The notes: generated from the sequence alone by a model not told the origin. DNA of 64,000 nt from Pseudomonas caricapapayae (GCF_001400735.1 NZ_LJPW01000041.1:1-64000), one strand, 5' to 3'; shown: positions 42,187 through 51,884, numbered from the stretch's first letter. Numbers and translations: made by a program.

Positions 42187-42789
42187 TCAATCCAGCATAC
42201 CGACGTAACCTGGCTGTGCCTTGACGCGATCCAGCCAGCGCCGAATCCCGGTATAGGGTGCCAGATCGAAACCACCCTGATGAGCGACATGGGTGTAGGC
42301 ATACAAGGCAATATCGGCGATGGAGAAATTGTCACCGACCAGAAACGGTGTGCGATCCAGTTGCTGTTCCATCACCGCCAGCGCGCGATAGCCGGACTTC
42401 TGCATGGCGCGATACTCGGCCATACGCTCGGCGGGCAAGCCCAGATAAAACTGGATGAAACGAGCGACTGCGACAGAAGGCTCATGGCTGTACTGCTCAA
42501 AGAACTGCCACTGCAGCACCTGAGTACGCAGCCGTGGTTCGACCGGCAGATACGAAGAGCCGTCGGCAAGGAAATTGAGAATAGCATTGGACTCCCACAG
42601 GCAGGTGCCGTCTTCCAGCTCCAGCACCGGGATCTTGCCGTTGGGATTCTTTTCCAGAAAAGCCGGGGTCTGGGTTTCGCCGTTGAGAATATCGACCGGC
42701 ACCCACTCGTACTCACTGCCCAGCAGATTGAGCATCAGCTTGACCTTGTAGCAATTGCCCGAGTTGTAATCGCCATAAACCTTGTACAT
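42187..42789 (-). CDS. Glutathione S-transferase
   Basis: A 200-residue GST. The N-terminal thioredoxin-like domain has MYKVYGDYNSGNCYKVKLML, the cis-Pro GKIPVLELEDG (about 52) and the glutathione-binding ES in LWESNAILNFLA (about 66). The helical C-terminal domain carries LVGDNFSIADIALYAYTH (about 150). Cytosolic, probably detoxification. Substrate class not identifiable. CAGGG precedes the ATG. Confidence 0.92.
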   Translation of the reverse strand: MYKVYGDYNSGNCYKVKLMLNLLGSEYEWVPVDILNGETQTPAFLEKNPNGKIPVLELEDGTCLWESNAILNFLADGSSYLPVEPRLRTQVLQWQFFEQYSHEPSVAVARFIQFYLGLPAERMAEYRAMQKSGYRALAVMEQQLDRTPFLVGDNFSIADIALYAYTHVAHQGGFDLAPYTGIRRWLDRVKAQPGYVGMLD

Positions 42790-42828
42790 CGCCCTGCTCC
42801 CTTGATGTGTCTGCGTTGCCGGATCGAG

Positions 42829-43995
42829 TCAGGCGGCTTTCAGATTTTGTGCTGCCAGAACCACGGAAGCCAGTCGTTTTATGCCCTCATCCAAACGCGC
42901 CGGGTCGATATGACTGAAATTAAGGCGCAGATGGCCATGATTGGCGTCCGGATCAGCAAAAAAGGGTTCGCCCGGCATGAACGCCACGTCCTGCGCAAGC
43001 GCGGCATCCAGCAAGGTCCGGGTGTCCAGCGGCTGTTTCAGGGTCAGCCAGAAGAACAGCCCGCCTTGCGGACAGTTCCACTCGGCCAGATCCGAAAAAT
43101 GCGTCCGCAACGTGCGTTCAAATGCATCCCGGCGACCGCGATAAAACTCGCACAGCGTCATCAGATGCTCACGATAGTGCTCAGTGCCAATCCACTGCAA
43201 GGCCTGCCACTGGCCAAGGCGGTTGGTATGCAGGTCGGCTGACTGTTTCAGCCGCAGCAAATGTGGAAACAGATCGGGACTGGCGATCAGATAACCCACG
43301 CGCAGGCCGGGTAACAGCGTTTTGGAGACCGTACCGGTGTAGATCCAGCTGGCTGTCTTCAAGCGGCTGACAATCGGCTGCGCACTGCCGCCGTCAAAGC
43401 TCAACTCACGATACGGCTCATCCTCGATCAGGGTGACGCCGAACTCGTCGAGCAAGGCCGCAACAGCCTCGCGACTGGCCTGGCTGTAGCGCACTGCGGA
43501 GGGGTTCTGGAACGTCGGGATCAAGTAGGCAAACGCTGGCGTGTGCTGTTCAAGACGCTGACGCATGGCCAGCAGGTCAGGACCGTCAGCCTGCAACGGC
43601 ACCGTGATGCAGTCGGCGCCAAACAACTGAAATATCTGCAGCGCCGCCAGATAAGTGGGCGCTTCCAGCAGAATTTCGGTGCCTTTGTCGATGTACAGCT
43701 TGGCCGCCAGGTCCAGCGTTTGCTGGGAGCCACTGACCACCATCACCTGACTGGCATTACAGGCAATACCCAGAGCGCGGGCGTCGGCAGCCAGTGCTTC
43801 ACGCAGTTCGGGCTCGCCCTCGCTCATGCCGTACTGGCCCAGGGCAACAGGCATGTCCGCCCACTCGACCTTGGGCAGCATCGACTCGGCAGGCAGACCA
43901 CCAGCGAACGACATCACTTCCGGGCGTTGAGCGGCGGCGAGGATCTCGCGAATCAGAGAACTTTTCAGACGGGAAACGCGTTCGGAGAAAGCCAT
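42829..43995 (-). CDS. PLP-dependent aminotransferase (fold type I, LysN-like)
   Basis: A 388-residue aminotransferase. MSFAGGLPAESMLP (about 28) and YGMSEGEPELREALAADARA mark the LysN/2-aminoadipate aminotransferase subgroup. PLP contacts are VVSGSQQTLDLAAKLYIDKG (about 90), the Asp in LIEDEPYRELSF (about 190), and the Schiff-base Lys in TGTVSKTLLPGLRVGYL (about 230). Start at 43995 chosen by AGGT and family alignment; divergent from a MarR regulator, which probably controls it. Substrate amino acid unknown. Confidence 0.9.
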   Translation of the reverse strand: MAFSERVSRLKSSLIREILAAAQRPEVMSFAGGLPAESMLPKVEWADMPVALGQYGMSEGEPELREALAADARALGIACNASQVMVVSGSQQTLDLAAKLYIDKGTEILLEAPTYLAALQIFQLFGADCITVPLQADGPDLLAMRQRLEQHTPAFAYLIPTFQNPSAVRYSQASREAVAALLDEFGVTLIEDEPYRELSFDGGSAQPIVSRLKTASWIYTGTVSKTLLPGLRVGYLIASPDLFPHLLRLKQSADLHTNRLGQWQALQWIGTEHYREHLMTLCEFYRGRRDAFERTLRTHFSDLAEWNCPQGGLFFWLTLKQPLDTRTLLDAALAQDVAFMPGEPFFADPDANHGHLRLNFSHIDPARLDEGIKRLASVVLAAQNLKAA

Positions 43996-44028
43996 GACAG
44001 TTACCTGTAGCCGGGACAATTGAAAATA

Positions 44029-44045
44029 AGTCAAACTGGTTGACT
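44029..44045. promoter_or_regulatory. Palindromic MarR operator candidate with overlapping -35 boxes
   Basis: AGTCAA and TTGACT flank five bases in the 82-bp space between divergent genes. TTGACT reads as a -35 box in both directions, so a protein bound here would cover both promoters. The adjacent MarR protein is the natural candidate. Confidence 0.55.
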
Positions 44046-44077
44046 CAAATTACGACGATCAACCCGGATACGTCAAC

Positions 44078-44548
44078 ATGCTTGACCTTAAAAAACCTGC
44101 CAATCAACAAATGGCCATGGAAGCCTTCTTCTTCGGCTATCAGGCATTCACTGCCAAGGCCGATGAAATGCTCGACAGACGTGGATTCAGCCGCGTGCAT
44201 CAGCGCATCGTTTTTTTCATCGCTCGCTATCCCGGCCTGAGCGTCAAGGAGCTGCTCACCGTTCTGGGCGTGAGCAAGCAGGCGCTTAACGCCCCGCTTC
44301 GCCAACTGATCGCCATGGACCTGGTCCACAGCACAGCCCCTGAGACCGACAAGCGCAAACGGCTGCTGGGGCTCACCGAAGAAGGCACCCGTTTCGAGCA
44401 GGCGTTGCGGCGCGAACAGGTCAAGCTGTTGCAGCGCGTATTCGCCGAAGTGGGTCAGGAAGCGGTGGACGGCTGGATGACGGTCAATCTGGCGCTGGGG
44501 CAAACACTGCAATCCGGGGCCTGCCCCACCGGACCTGACGCCGAGTAA
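44078..44548 (+). CDS. MarR-family transcriptional regulator
   Basis: A 156-residue MarR winged-helix protein: helices with LDRRGFSRVHQRIVFFIARY, the recognition region LSVKELLTVLGVSKQALNAP (about 50-69), and the wing TDKRKRLLGLTEEG (about 89). Divergent from the aminotransferase gene with a palindrome between. Ligand unknown; candidates are substrates of the aminotransferase or of the BenE-type transporter that follows. Confidence 0.9.
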   Translation: MLDLKKPANQQMAMEAFFFGYQAFTAKADEMLDRRGFSRVHQRIVFFIARYPGLSVKELLTVLGVSKQALNAPLRQLIAMDLVHSTAPETDKRKRLLGLTEEGTRFEQALRREQVKLLQRVFAEVGQEAVDGWMTVNLALGQTLQSGACPTGPDAE

Positions 44549-44664
44549 ATGTCACTGTTGCAACTGTGCCGCCATTTACTCGCATCGCTGTATCGCAAGG
44601 CCGAGCGGCCATACGTTTAGGCTTGGCGGCCTTTGCTACCTGCCCGCTTCAAGGAACGCCCTGC

Positions 44665-45858
44665 ATGAACCAGACCCTCAAGGCGTCATTGCGCCCGCTG
44701 ACAGACTCATCGCCGTCCTCGGTGGTTGCCGGCTTCATTGCCATGATGACGGGTTGCACCAGTTCGCTGGTGCTGATGTTTCAGGCCGGACAGGCGGCTG
44801 GCCTGAGCAGCGTGCAGATTTCATCCTGGCTGTGGGCTTTATTCATGGGCATGGCGGTGTGCAGCATCGGCCTCTCGCTGCGCTATCGCATGCCGATTAC
44901 CGTGGCATGGTCGACACCCGGCGCGGCGCTGTTGATCACAAGCCTGGGTGGCGTGGCATACCCACAGGCAATTGGCGCATTCGTGACCAGCGCGCTGCTG
45001 GTCATCCTTTGCGGTGTGACCGGCAGTTTCGAGCGCATCGTACGGCGCTTGCCAGCCTCGCTGGCTGCTGCCTTGCTGGCCGGAATCCTGTTCAGGATAG
45101 GCAGTGAAATCTTCATCGCCGCCCAACACCGCACCAGCCTGGTCCTGAGCATGTTTTTCACGTACCTGGTGGTCAAGCGTCTTTCTCCACGCTATTCGGT
45201 TCTGCTGGCACTGCTGGCAGGCGTCGGAGTATCCGGTGTGCTGGGCCTGCTGCACATCGGCGATCTGGCACTGGAAGTGGCCATGCCGGTCTGGACCACC
45301 CCCGAGTTTTCATGGGCAGCAACGGTCAGCATCGGCATTCCGCTGTTCGTGGTGGCCATGACCTCGCAGAACATGCCCGGTGTGGCGGTATTGCGCGCCG
45401 ACGGTTACTACCCGCCTGCCTCACCGCTGATATCGGTGACAGGTTTTGCCTCTTTGCTGACCGCGCCGTTCGGCTGCCACGGGATCAACCTTGCGGCCAT
45501 CAGCGCCGCCATCTGCACCAGCCCTCATGCACACGAAGACAAATCCAGACGCTACACAGCGGCGATCTGGTGCGGCGTCTTCTACGCCATCGCCGGGGTC
45601 TTCGGTGCCACACTGGCAGGACTGTTCAGTGCATTCCCCAAGGAGCTGATGATTTCGATTGCCGCACTGGCACTGCTTGGCTCGATTACCAATGGCCTGA
45701 CCGTAGCCATGGCCGAGCCCCGCGAGCGCGAACCGGCACTGATCACCTTTATGGTGACAGCCTCGGGACTGACGCTGTTCTCCATCGGCTCGGCATTCTG
45801 GGGCATTGTCGCGGGGTTGCTGACCTTGCTGATCCTGAATGCACGCAAGGCCGAATGA
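44665..45858 (+). CDS. BenE-family (benzoate/H+ symporter-like) transporter
   Basis: A 397-residue inner-membrane protein with about 11-12 helices of the BenE family. Signature regions are VVAGFIAMMTGCTSSLVLMF (about 20), MPITVAWSTPGAALLITSLG (about 76), VAMTSQNMPGVAVLRADGY (about 232) and APFGCHGINLAAISAAIC (about 265). AAGGA supports the ATG at 44665. Runs the same way as the MarR gene, 116 bases after it. No benzoate degradation genes are nearby, so the substrate is open. Confidence 0.9.
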   Translation: MNQTLKASLRPLTDSSPSSVVAGFIAMMTGCTSSLVLMFQAGQAAGLSSVQISSWLWALFMGMAVCSIGLSLRYRMPITVAWSTPGAALLITSLGGVAYPQAIGAFVTSALLVILCGVTGSFERIVRRLPASLAAALLAGILFRIGSEIFIAAQHRTSLVLSMFFTYLVVKRLSPRYSVLLALLAGVGVSGVLGLLHIGDLALEVAMPVWTTPEFSWAATVSIGIPLFVVAMTSQNMPGVAVLRADGYYPPASPLISVTGFASLLTAPFGCHGINLAAISAAICTSPHAHEDKSRRYTAAIWCGVFYAIAGVFGATLAGLFSAFPKELMISIAALALLGSITNGLTVAMAEPREREPALITFMVTASGLTLFSIGSAFWGIVAGLLTLLILNARKAE

Positions 45859-45888
45859 GGCAGCCTCAGGCACACGGCAAAAGAGCGA

Positions 45889-46833
45889 TCAACTGCGGGC
45901 AGCCGCCGATACCAACAAGGTTCCGGCGTCTGCGTCGAGTATTGCCTGCGTTCCCAGAGGCACAGCCTGATTGAACTCCCCATGCCCAACCGGCAAGCCG
46001 CCGAGCACCGGAATGCCCAGACTGCCCAGCCGCTCCAGCAACACATCGGCCGGGCTGATGGTGCCGCCGGTGTTCGCGGCAGGGGTGAACTCGCCAACCG
46101 CAATACCTGCCAGATTCGCGAGAATGCCGCAGTTGCCCAAGTGGGTCAGCATGCGATCGACCCGATAGGCGGGTTCGTTGACCTCTTCGATGAGCAAAAT
46201 TGCACCGGCCATGTCGGGCATGAACGGGGTGCCCACCGAGGTGTCGAGGATGCACAGGTTGCCGCCAAGCAGCAGCCCCTGAGCGCTGCCACCGGTTCTG
46301 ACCCTGGCTGTCGGCGAGCCAGCATCGGCCTTGAGCAACACCGGCTCTGTACTCATCAGCACATGGCGCAAGCCGCTGACGAACAGACCGCCACGTTCCA
46401 GCTGCGAAGCGACCGGCCCGTGAACGGTGGCCAGGCGCGCATGGTTCCACAACGCCCCGTGCAACGCGGTGATGTCGGAAAATCCGCTGACCAGTCTGGG
46501 ATCGCGACGCACGGCATCCATGTCCACCTGCTGGACGATTCGCTGCACACCATAGCCGCCACGGGTGCAGATAACCGCGCGAATCTCCGGATCGGCCAGC
46601 GCTGCGTTGAGGTCGGCGAGCCGTTCCTCGTCGGTCCCCGAATAGAACGAGTATTTGCCCAGTGCATGCGGGTAGACACGCGGGCGCAGGCCCCATCCCT
46701 TCAATACCGTAACAGCAGCGTCGATCTTGCCGGCGTCTACCGGCCCCGCAGGCGATACCAGGGCCACGGCGTCGCCAGCGCGCAGGACCTGAGGATGAAG
46801 CGTGGGTACAGAGATGGCAGGCATTACGGTCAT
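45889..46833 (-). CDS. ldcA: LD-carboxypeptidase (muramoyltetrapeptide carboxypeptidase)
   Basis: A 314-residue peptidase S66 that removes the terminal D-Ala of murein tetrapeptides in the cytoplasm during cell-wall recycling. The catalytic Ser is in SGFSDITALHGAL (about 112), the Glu in AILLIEEVNEPAYRVDRML (about 205), and the His in the C-terminal GLPVGHGEFNQAVPLG (about 280). An ATG three codons later is also possible. Convergent with the BenE-type gene. Confidence 0.9.
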   Translation of the reverse strand: MTVMPAISVPTLHPQVLRAGDAVALVSPAGPVDAGKIDAAVTVLKGWGLRPRVYPHALGKYSFYSGTDEERLADLNAALADPEIRAVICTRGGYGVQRIVQQVDMDAVRRDPRLVSGFSDITALHGALWNHARLATVHGPVASQLERGGLFVSGLRHVLMSTEPVLLKADAGSPTARVRTGGSAQGLLLGGNLCILDTSVGTPFMPDMAGAILLIEEVNEPAYRVDRMLTHLGNCGILANLAGIAVGEFTPAANTGGTISPADVLLERLGSLGIPVLGGLPVGHGEFNQAVPLGTQAILDADAGTLLVSAAARS

Positions 46834-47049
46834 CCAAGCGTTATCGAACGACGAATCTAGAACACCACCGCACGTGACTCAAGCCATATCGGCATCCACC
46901 TTTATCGCAGGAAGATCAATCTGAACGCCAAAGCCGCAGCGGACTCCTATCAATCATATGGATCAAACGGCATTCGCTTGATGATCGCTTCTTGGAGCAT
47001 CGGTGTGAGCGTTTGATTCCATCCTTGAACCATTTTTGGAGACCCTGCC

Positions 47050-48057
47050 ATGACTGATCTATCCAATCGCCAGTTTCTGCTCGCCAAGCGTCCTTCGGGC
47101 GATGTGCGCCGCGATGACTTTACCTATCAACAAGCCCCGGTCCCTTCTCTTGCAGACGGCCAGATTCTGGTCAGGAACAAATACCTGTCACTGGACCCGG
47201 CAATGCGCGGCTGGATGAACGAGGGAAAATCCTATATCCCGGCCGTAAAGCTGGGTGAAGCGATGCGCGCCCTGGGCGTGGGCGAAGTGCTTGAATCGAA
47301 AAACCCGAAATTCAAGGTGGGTGATCATGTACAGGGCGCCGTCGGTGTGCAGGACTATTTTGCCGGCGAGCCGAAAGGCTTCTACAAGGTCGATACCAGC
47401 CTGGCGCCGCTGCCGCTTTATCTGTCGGCACTGGGCATGACCGGTATGACTGCCTATCTGGCGCTGCTGGATGTAGGTCAGCCCAAAAGCGGCGACACTG
47501 TAGTGATTTCCGGCGCTGCGGGCGCAGTCGGCAGCGTGGCCGGACAAATTGCCAAGATCAAGGGTTGCCGGGTCGTCGGCATTGCAGGGGGCAAGGAAAA
47601 ATGCCGCCTGTTGACCGAGGAACTGGGCTTCGACGCAGCCATTGACTATAAATCCGAAGACGTCATGGAGGGTTTGAAGCGTCATTGCCCGGACGGGGTG
47701 AATGTCTATTTCGACAATGTCGGCGGCGACATTCTGGACGCGGCGCTCAGCCAGCTGGCGGTCGGCGCACGCGTGGTGATCTGCGGTGCCATCAGTCAAT
47801 ACAACAACACCACGGCGATCAAAGGCCCGGCCAACTACATGTCATTGCTGGTCAACCGCGCACGCATGGAAGGCTTTATCGTACTGGACCACCCCGAGCG
47901 CTTTGCAGAAGCCGGTCAGGTGATGGCAGGCTGGATCAAGGAAGGCAAGCTCAAGAGCAAGGAGCATATCGTCGACGGCCTCGAGACTTTCCCGGAGACC
48001 TTCCAGATGCTGTTCAGCGGTGAAAATCAGGGCAAGCTGATATTGAAAGTGGAATAA
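47050..48057 (+). CDS. NADP-dependent MDR oxidoreductase
   Basis: A 335-residue zinc-free medium-chain dehydrogenase/reductase of the leukotriene-B4-dehydrogenase/curcumin-reductase type. The early DPAMRGWMNEGKSYIPAVKL motif (about 50-70), the cofactor loop VISGAAGAVGSVAGQIAKI (about 153) and NVYFDNVGGDILDAAL (about 216) are diagnostic. It reduces alpha,beta-double bonds of ketones or aldehydes. GGAG eight bases before the ATG. Stands alone, ending before a hairpin at about 48072-48096. Confidence 0.92.
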   Translation: MTDLSNRQFLLAKRPSGDVRRDDFTYQQAPVPSLADGQILVRNKYLSLDPAMRGWMNEGKSYIPAVKLGEAMRALGVGEVLESKNPKFKVGDHVQGAVGVQDYFAGEPKGFYKVDTSLAPLPLYLSALGMTGMTAYLALLDVGQPKSGDTVVISGAAGAVGSVAGQIAKIKGCRVVGIAGGKEKCRLLTEELGFDAAIDYKSEDVMEGLKRHCPDGVNVYFDNVGGDILDAALSQLAVGARVVICGAISQYNNTTAIKGPANYMSLLVNRARMEGFIVLDHPERFAEAGQVMAGWIKEGKLKSKEHIVDGLETFPETFQMLFSGENQGKLILKVE

Positions 48058-48124
48058 CCCGACAAGGCAGACACCTCACGCTCCGGCGTGAAGGTGCCTG
48101 ACGTGACGCGCGGCGTTCATCCGG

Positions 48125-48823
48125 TCAGGCCAGCTCGGCAACCACCGCCGCCAAGGCTTTCGCCGGATCAGCCGCCTGGCTGATCGGGCGGCCGATGACA
48201 AGGTAATCGGAACCCGCATCCAGCGCCTGGCGCGGGGTCAGAATGCGGCGCTGGTCGTCTTGCGCGCTACCTGCCGGACGAATGCCGGGCGTTACCAACT
48301 GCAACGATGGATGAGCAGACTTGAGCGCCCGGGCTTCAAGCGCCGAGCAGACCAGGCCGTCCATCCCGGCCTTCTCGGCCAACGCTGCGAGGCGCAGCAC
48401 CTGTACCTGCGGATCGATGTCCAGGCCGATCCCGGCAAGGTCTTCACGCTCCATGCTGGTCAGAACGGTCACGCCAATCAGCAATGGCTGGGGACCGGTG
48501 CGTTGCTCCAGCACTTCCCGACACGCCGCCATCATGCGCAGTCCGCCTGAACAATGCACATTGACCATCCACACCCCCATCTCGGCAGCGGCCTTGACCG
48601 CCATCGCTGTGGTGTTGGGGATGTCGTGGAATTTGAGATCCAGAAATACCTCGAACCCCTTGTTGCGCAAGGTCTCGACAATGTCGGCCGCGCAGCTGGT
48701 GAACAGCTCCTTGCCGACCTTGACCCTGCACAAATCGGGATCGAGCTGATCAGCCAGCCGCAAGGCGGCTTCTCGGGTCGGGAAATCCAGGGCGACAATG
48801 ACAGGAGTCTGGCAGGCGGACAT
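48125..48823 (-). CDS. pyrF: Orotidine 5'-phosphate decarboxylase
   Basis: A 232-residue decarboxylase, last step of UMP synthesis. The DxKxxD catalytic array is in [13 protein letters not shown] (about 60); [20 protein letters not shown] starts the barrel, and the phosphate loop ends [17 protein letters not shown] (about 205). The ATG at 48823 gives the family length; the open frame continues upstream without homology. Convergent with the MDR gene. Confidence 0.96.
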   Translation of the reverse strand: MSACQTPVIVALDFPTREAALRLADQLDPDLCRVKVGKELFTSCAADIVETLRNKGFEVFLDLKFHDIPNTTAMAVKAAAEMGVWMVNVHCSGGLRMMAACREVLEQRTGPQPLLIGVTVLTSMEREDLAGIGLDIDPQVQVLRLAALAEKAGMDGLVCSALEARALKSAHPSLQLVTPGIRPAGSAQDDQRRILTPRQALDAGSDYLVIGRPISQAADPAKALAAVVAELA

Positions 48824-49114
48824 GAGCGTGGTCTCAGGTAAGTCGAAATCGGCGCGCATTGTAGCCGAACCGGCGAGTCGACGGGACCCGTAGATCGGCA
48901 TTTGGCAGAAGACCGTCTTCAATCGCCCTGATTCGCTGCACCCCTGACGATCACCGCCGCGCCATTGCGCACCAAAGCTGCACAACACTGTGAATCCTGG
49001 CGTATCAGCATTCTGTAAACGACCCGTTTTGAAGCAACACGACAGTGATCCGTGCACTGGCACGGCCTCTGCAACAAGATGTTTCAACGATTATCGAATC
49101 TCAGGGAGATGACC

Positions 49115-50479
49115 ATGAGCACGCAACTCAAGCCGACGCTGGGCACCATTCATTTATGGGGGATCGCTGTCGGGCTGGTGATTTCCGGCGAATACTTCGG
49201 CTGGAGCTACGGCTGGGGCGTAGCCGGTACATTGGGCTTTTTGGTAACAGCCCTGATGGTTGCAACCATGTACACCTGCTTTATCTTCAGCTTTACCGAA
49301 CTTACTACAGCCATCCCGCATGCGGGTGGCCCGTTTGCCTACAGCCGTCGCGCGTTTGGCGAAAAAGGCGGACTGATCGCCGGCATGGCCACCCTGATCG
49401 AGTTTGTTTTCGCACCGCCGGCGATTGCCATGGCCATCGGTGCGTATCTCAACGTGCAATACCCGGGTCTGGACCCCAGACACGCAGCAGTCGGTGCCTA
49501 CATCGTATTCATGGCACTCAACATCGTAGGCGTGAAGCTCGCGGCAACCTTCGAGCTGGTCGTCTGCATTCTGGCCGTCGCCGAGCTGCTGGTATTCATG
49601 GGTGTGGTTGCACCGGCATTCAGCTTCAGCAACTTCGCCCTCAACGGTTGGGCTGGCTCCCAGACATTCGGACCGCAAGCCATTGCCGGCATGTTTGCCG
49701 CCATCCCCTTCGCGATCTGGTTTTTCCTGGCCATCGAAGGCGCGGCAATGGCCGCCGAAGAAGCCAAGGACCCCAAGCGCACCATTCCGAAGGCCTACAT
49801 CAGCGGTATTCTGACCCTGGTATTTCTGGCGATCGGCGTCATGTTGTTTGCCGGTGGCGTGGGTGACTGGCGCACCCTGGCCAACATCAACGACCCGCTG
49901 CCACAGGCCATGAAAGCCGTGGTCGGTAACAGCTCCGGCTGGCTGCACATGCTGGTATGGATTGGCCTGTTCGGCCTGGTTGCCAGTTTTCACGGCATCA
50001 TCATGGGTTACTCGCGGCAGTTCTTCGCCCTGGCCCGTGCCGGTTACCTGCCAGCCTCACTGGCCAGACTGTCACGCTTTCAGACACCGCACCGGGCAAT
50101 CATCGCCGGCGGCCTGATCGGCATCGCCGCCATCTATAGCGACGGCCTGATCAATCTAAGCGGCATGACACTCACCGCAGCCATGATCACCATGGCTGTC
50201 TTCGGTGCCATCGTCATGTACATCATGAGCATGCTCAGCCTGTTCAAGCTGCGCAAGACCGAACCGCTACTGGAGCGCAGCTTCCGCGCGCCAGGCTACC
50301 CGGTGGTGCCTGGTATCGCGCTGGCTCTGGCGGTCGTATGCCTGGTGGCAATGGCCTGGTTCAACATGCTGATCGGTCTGATCTTCCTGGGGCTGATGGC
50401 GATCGGCTTCATCTACTTCAGCCTGACCGCCAAATCGCGTGCAGACGCGCCATCCGATGCGATGCTCACCGGGCAATAA
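49115..50479 (+). CDS. eat: Ethanolamine-type amino-acid/amine permease
   Basis: A 454-residue APC-superfamily permease with 12 helices. It resembles ethanolamine permease (Eat): HLWGIAVGLVISGEYFGWSYG (about 13), ELTTAIPHAGGPFAYSRRAFG (about 68), AIEGAAMAAEEAKDPKRTIP (about 205) and HGIIMGYSRQFFALARAGYL (about 293). GGGAG six bases before the ATG. No eutBC ammonia-lyase genes are adjacent, so ethanolamine import is likely but not shown by context. A perfect hairpin follows the stop. Confidence 0.88.
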   Translation: MSTQLKPTLGTIHLWGIAVGLVISGEYFGWSYGWGVAGTLGFLVTALMVATMYTCFIFSFTELTTAIPHAGGPFAYSRRAFGEKGGLIAGMATLIEFVFAPPAIAMAIGAYLNVQYPGLDPRHAAVGAYIVFMALNIVGVKLAATFELVVCILAVAELLVFMGVVAPAFSFSNFALNGWAGSQTFGPQAIAGMFAAIPFAIWFFLAIEGAAMAAEEAKDPKRTIPKAYISGILTLVFLAIGVMLFAGGVGDWRTLANINDPLPQAMKAVVGNSSGWLHMLVWIGLFGLVASFHGIIMGYSRQFFALARAGYLPASLARLSRFQTPHRAIIAGGLIGIAAIYSDGLINLSGMTLTAAMITMAVFGAIVMYIMSMLSLFKLRKTEPLLERSFRAPGYPVVPGIALALAVVCLVAMAWFNMLIGLIFLGLMAIGFIYFSLTAKSRADAPSDAMLTGQ

Positions 50480-50485
50480 GTTTCG

Positions 50486-50517
50486 GGGTTGCGTGCAAAC
50501 GCTTTTGCACGCAACCC
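50486..50517. terminator. Long perfect hairpin after the permease gene
   Basis: GGGTTGCGTGCAAA pairs fully with TTTGCACGCAACCC around a 4-base loop. There is no T tract, so it may be a factor-dependent stop or an mRNA-stabilising hairpin. Confidence 0.5.
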
Positions 50518-50589
50518 GTTCAAGGCGCATACACTTGAACCATTGATCAGCCTCGCTGCTCAAACCGGTATCACAACAAGGAGAGCGCT

Positions 50590-50757
50590 ATGCCCTGGTA
50601 TGCCTGGTTAATTCTGCTCGTAGCCATCGGTTCGATCGTCGGCGGTCTTATGATGCTGCGCGATACGGCCAAGAAACTGCCCCTCACCGAAGAACAGCTC
50701 AAGCGCGTCCATGAGCGCAATGCAGAAATGGACGCCAAGGAAGCCAAGGACCGTTGA
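50590..50757 (+). CDS. DUF2897-like small membrane protein
   Basis: A 55-residue protein with one N-terminal membrane helix (WYAWLILLVAIGSIVGGLMM) and a highly charged cytoplasmic tail (LTEEQLKRVHERNAEMDAKE). Matches the DUF2897 pattern known from Pseudomonas. AAGGAG six bases before the ATG. Below the usual length cutoff. Function unknown. Confidence 0.75.
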   Translation: MPWYAWLILLVAIGSIVGGLMMLRDTAKKLPLTEEQLKRVHERNAEMDAKEAKDR

Positions 50758-50793
50758 GCACTTGCAGGTAGCAGGCTGAAAACCTGCCCCTGC

Positions 50794-51621
50794 CTAGTGA
50801 CCGGACTGTGCGGTGCTGACCGGAAGCACCTTGATGTGGAGCGGCTGAAAAATCTTCGCCAGTTCCCCGTCGGCGCGCAATGTTTCCAACAGCTGTTTGA
50901 AGTGCGGTACATCAATATTGCCGTTCGGGCGTAACAAGGCGTATTGACGATAGATCTGATCAACACGCTCGGACACCATCAACTGCGCCGCTTCATCTTT
51001 GTTATGCGCCATGAAATCAATCAGGTAGGAACGGGTCACAGGCGCAATATCCGCTCGACCACGCACGACCATTAACAGGTTACTGTCGTGTGAGTACGTA
51101 GACGTAATCGTGAAGTGCTCACTCAGGTACTTCTGATCGGTATTGAAGTTGGCAAATCCATAATGGTAGCCGCTGAACAATGCCAGACGTTTGTCAGACA
51201 GCGTATCGAAGTAATCCTGCCCACGGCCTTCGACTCGTCGCGCGACATAGACCTCGGCATCTTCAAGCCCCATATCCACGGTCTCGTGCGGAATATCCTT
51301 CCAGCCCCAGTCAGGGTTCTCGAAGATCGCCACGTCGAAACGCCCTTCTGTGAAGTCACGAAAACGCCGGGGCACCGAGGTGGGGATCATCACGAACTCG
51401 TAATCGTTCTGCTCGGCATTCAGGGCATCGATCAGTCTGGGCAAAAGACCGGCGTCCTCGCCTTTTTCGGGGCGCACCATATACGGAGGGAAATGGACCG
51501 CTGCCACGCGCACCACCTGCGCGGCAAAGACTTGCGGCGTTGCCATGAACGGAACAAAGAGCAAGGCACCCGTTACGACCGTACGCGCGACGCCGTCGAT
51601 TAACACTGCAAGTCTTTTCAT
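50794..51621 (-). CDS. Orphan periplasmic solute-binding protein (family 3-like)
   Basis: A 275-residue exported protein: signal peptide (about 1-32, ending VFAAQVV) then a type-2 periplasmic-binding domain (VAAVHFPPYMVRPEKGEDAG; LIDALNAEQNDYEFVMIPTS; FDVAIFENPDWGWKD; GRADIAPVTRSYLIDFM). No ABC permease or ATPase gene is adjacent, so it may feed a distant transporter or act as a sensor. The start at 51621 (MKRLAVLID) fits the signal peptide. Confidence 0.82.
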   Translation of the reverse strand: MKRLAVLIDGVARTVVTGALLFVPFMATPQVFAAQVVRVAAVHFPPYMVRPEKGEDAGLLPRLIDALNAEQNDYEFVMIPTSVPRRFRDFTEGRFDVAIFENPDWGWKDIPHETVDMGLEDAEVYVARRVEGRGQDYFDTLSDKRLALFSGYHYGFANFNTDQKYLSEHFTITSTYSHDSNLLMVVRGRADIAPVTRSYLIDFMAHNKDEAAQLMVSERVDQIYRQYALLRPNGNIDVPHFKQLLETLRADGELAKIFQPLHIKVLPVSTAQSGH

Positions 51622-51884
51622 AAAACACGACATCAATCAAAGCCCTCCACGCTATGCGGTTTCCGTGATTTAAACAACTGTCAAATCAACGGCGTCAGCG
51701 TTGCTCACTGTGACGGTGGTCGTGCGCATCGCCACGATAAACGTGCGTGAGGCACCAATGCGATTAACGGCGGTCACTGTAAAGGTCGTTATAAAAACGG
51801 TGATGCCCACTCGGCACATGACGGGGGCGCAACAGGTTAATCTGACTACGCTGAAGCCGTTGATTATCGTAAGGGAGCGTGATG

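Noticed and set aside
45982..46860. Plus-strand frame of 292 codons opposite the LD-carboxypeptidase gene
   Set aside because: Antisense shadow of a catalytic-motif-supported gene.
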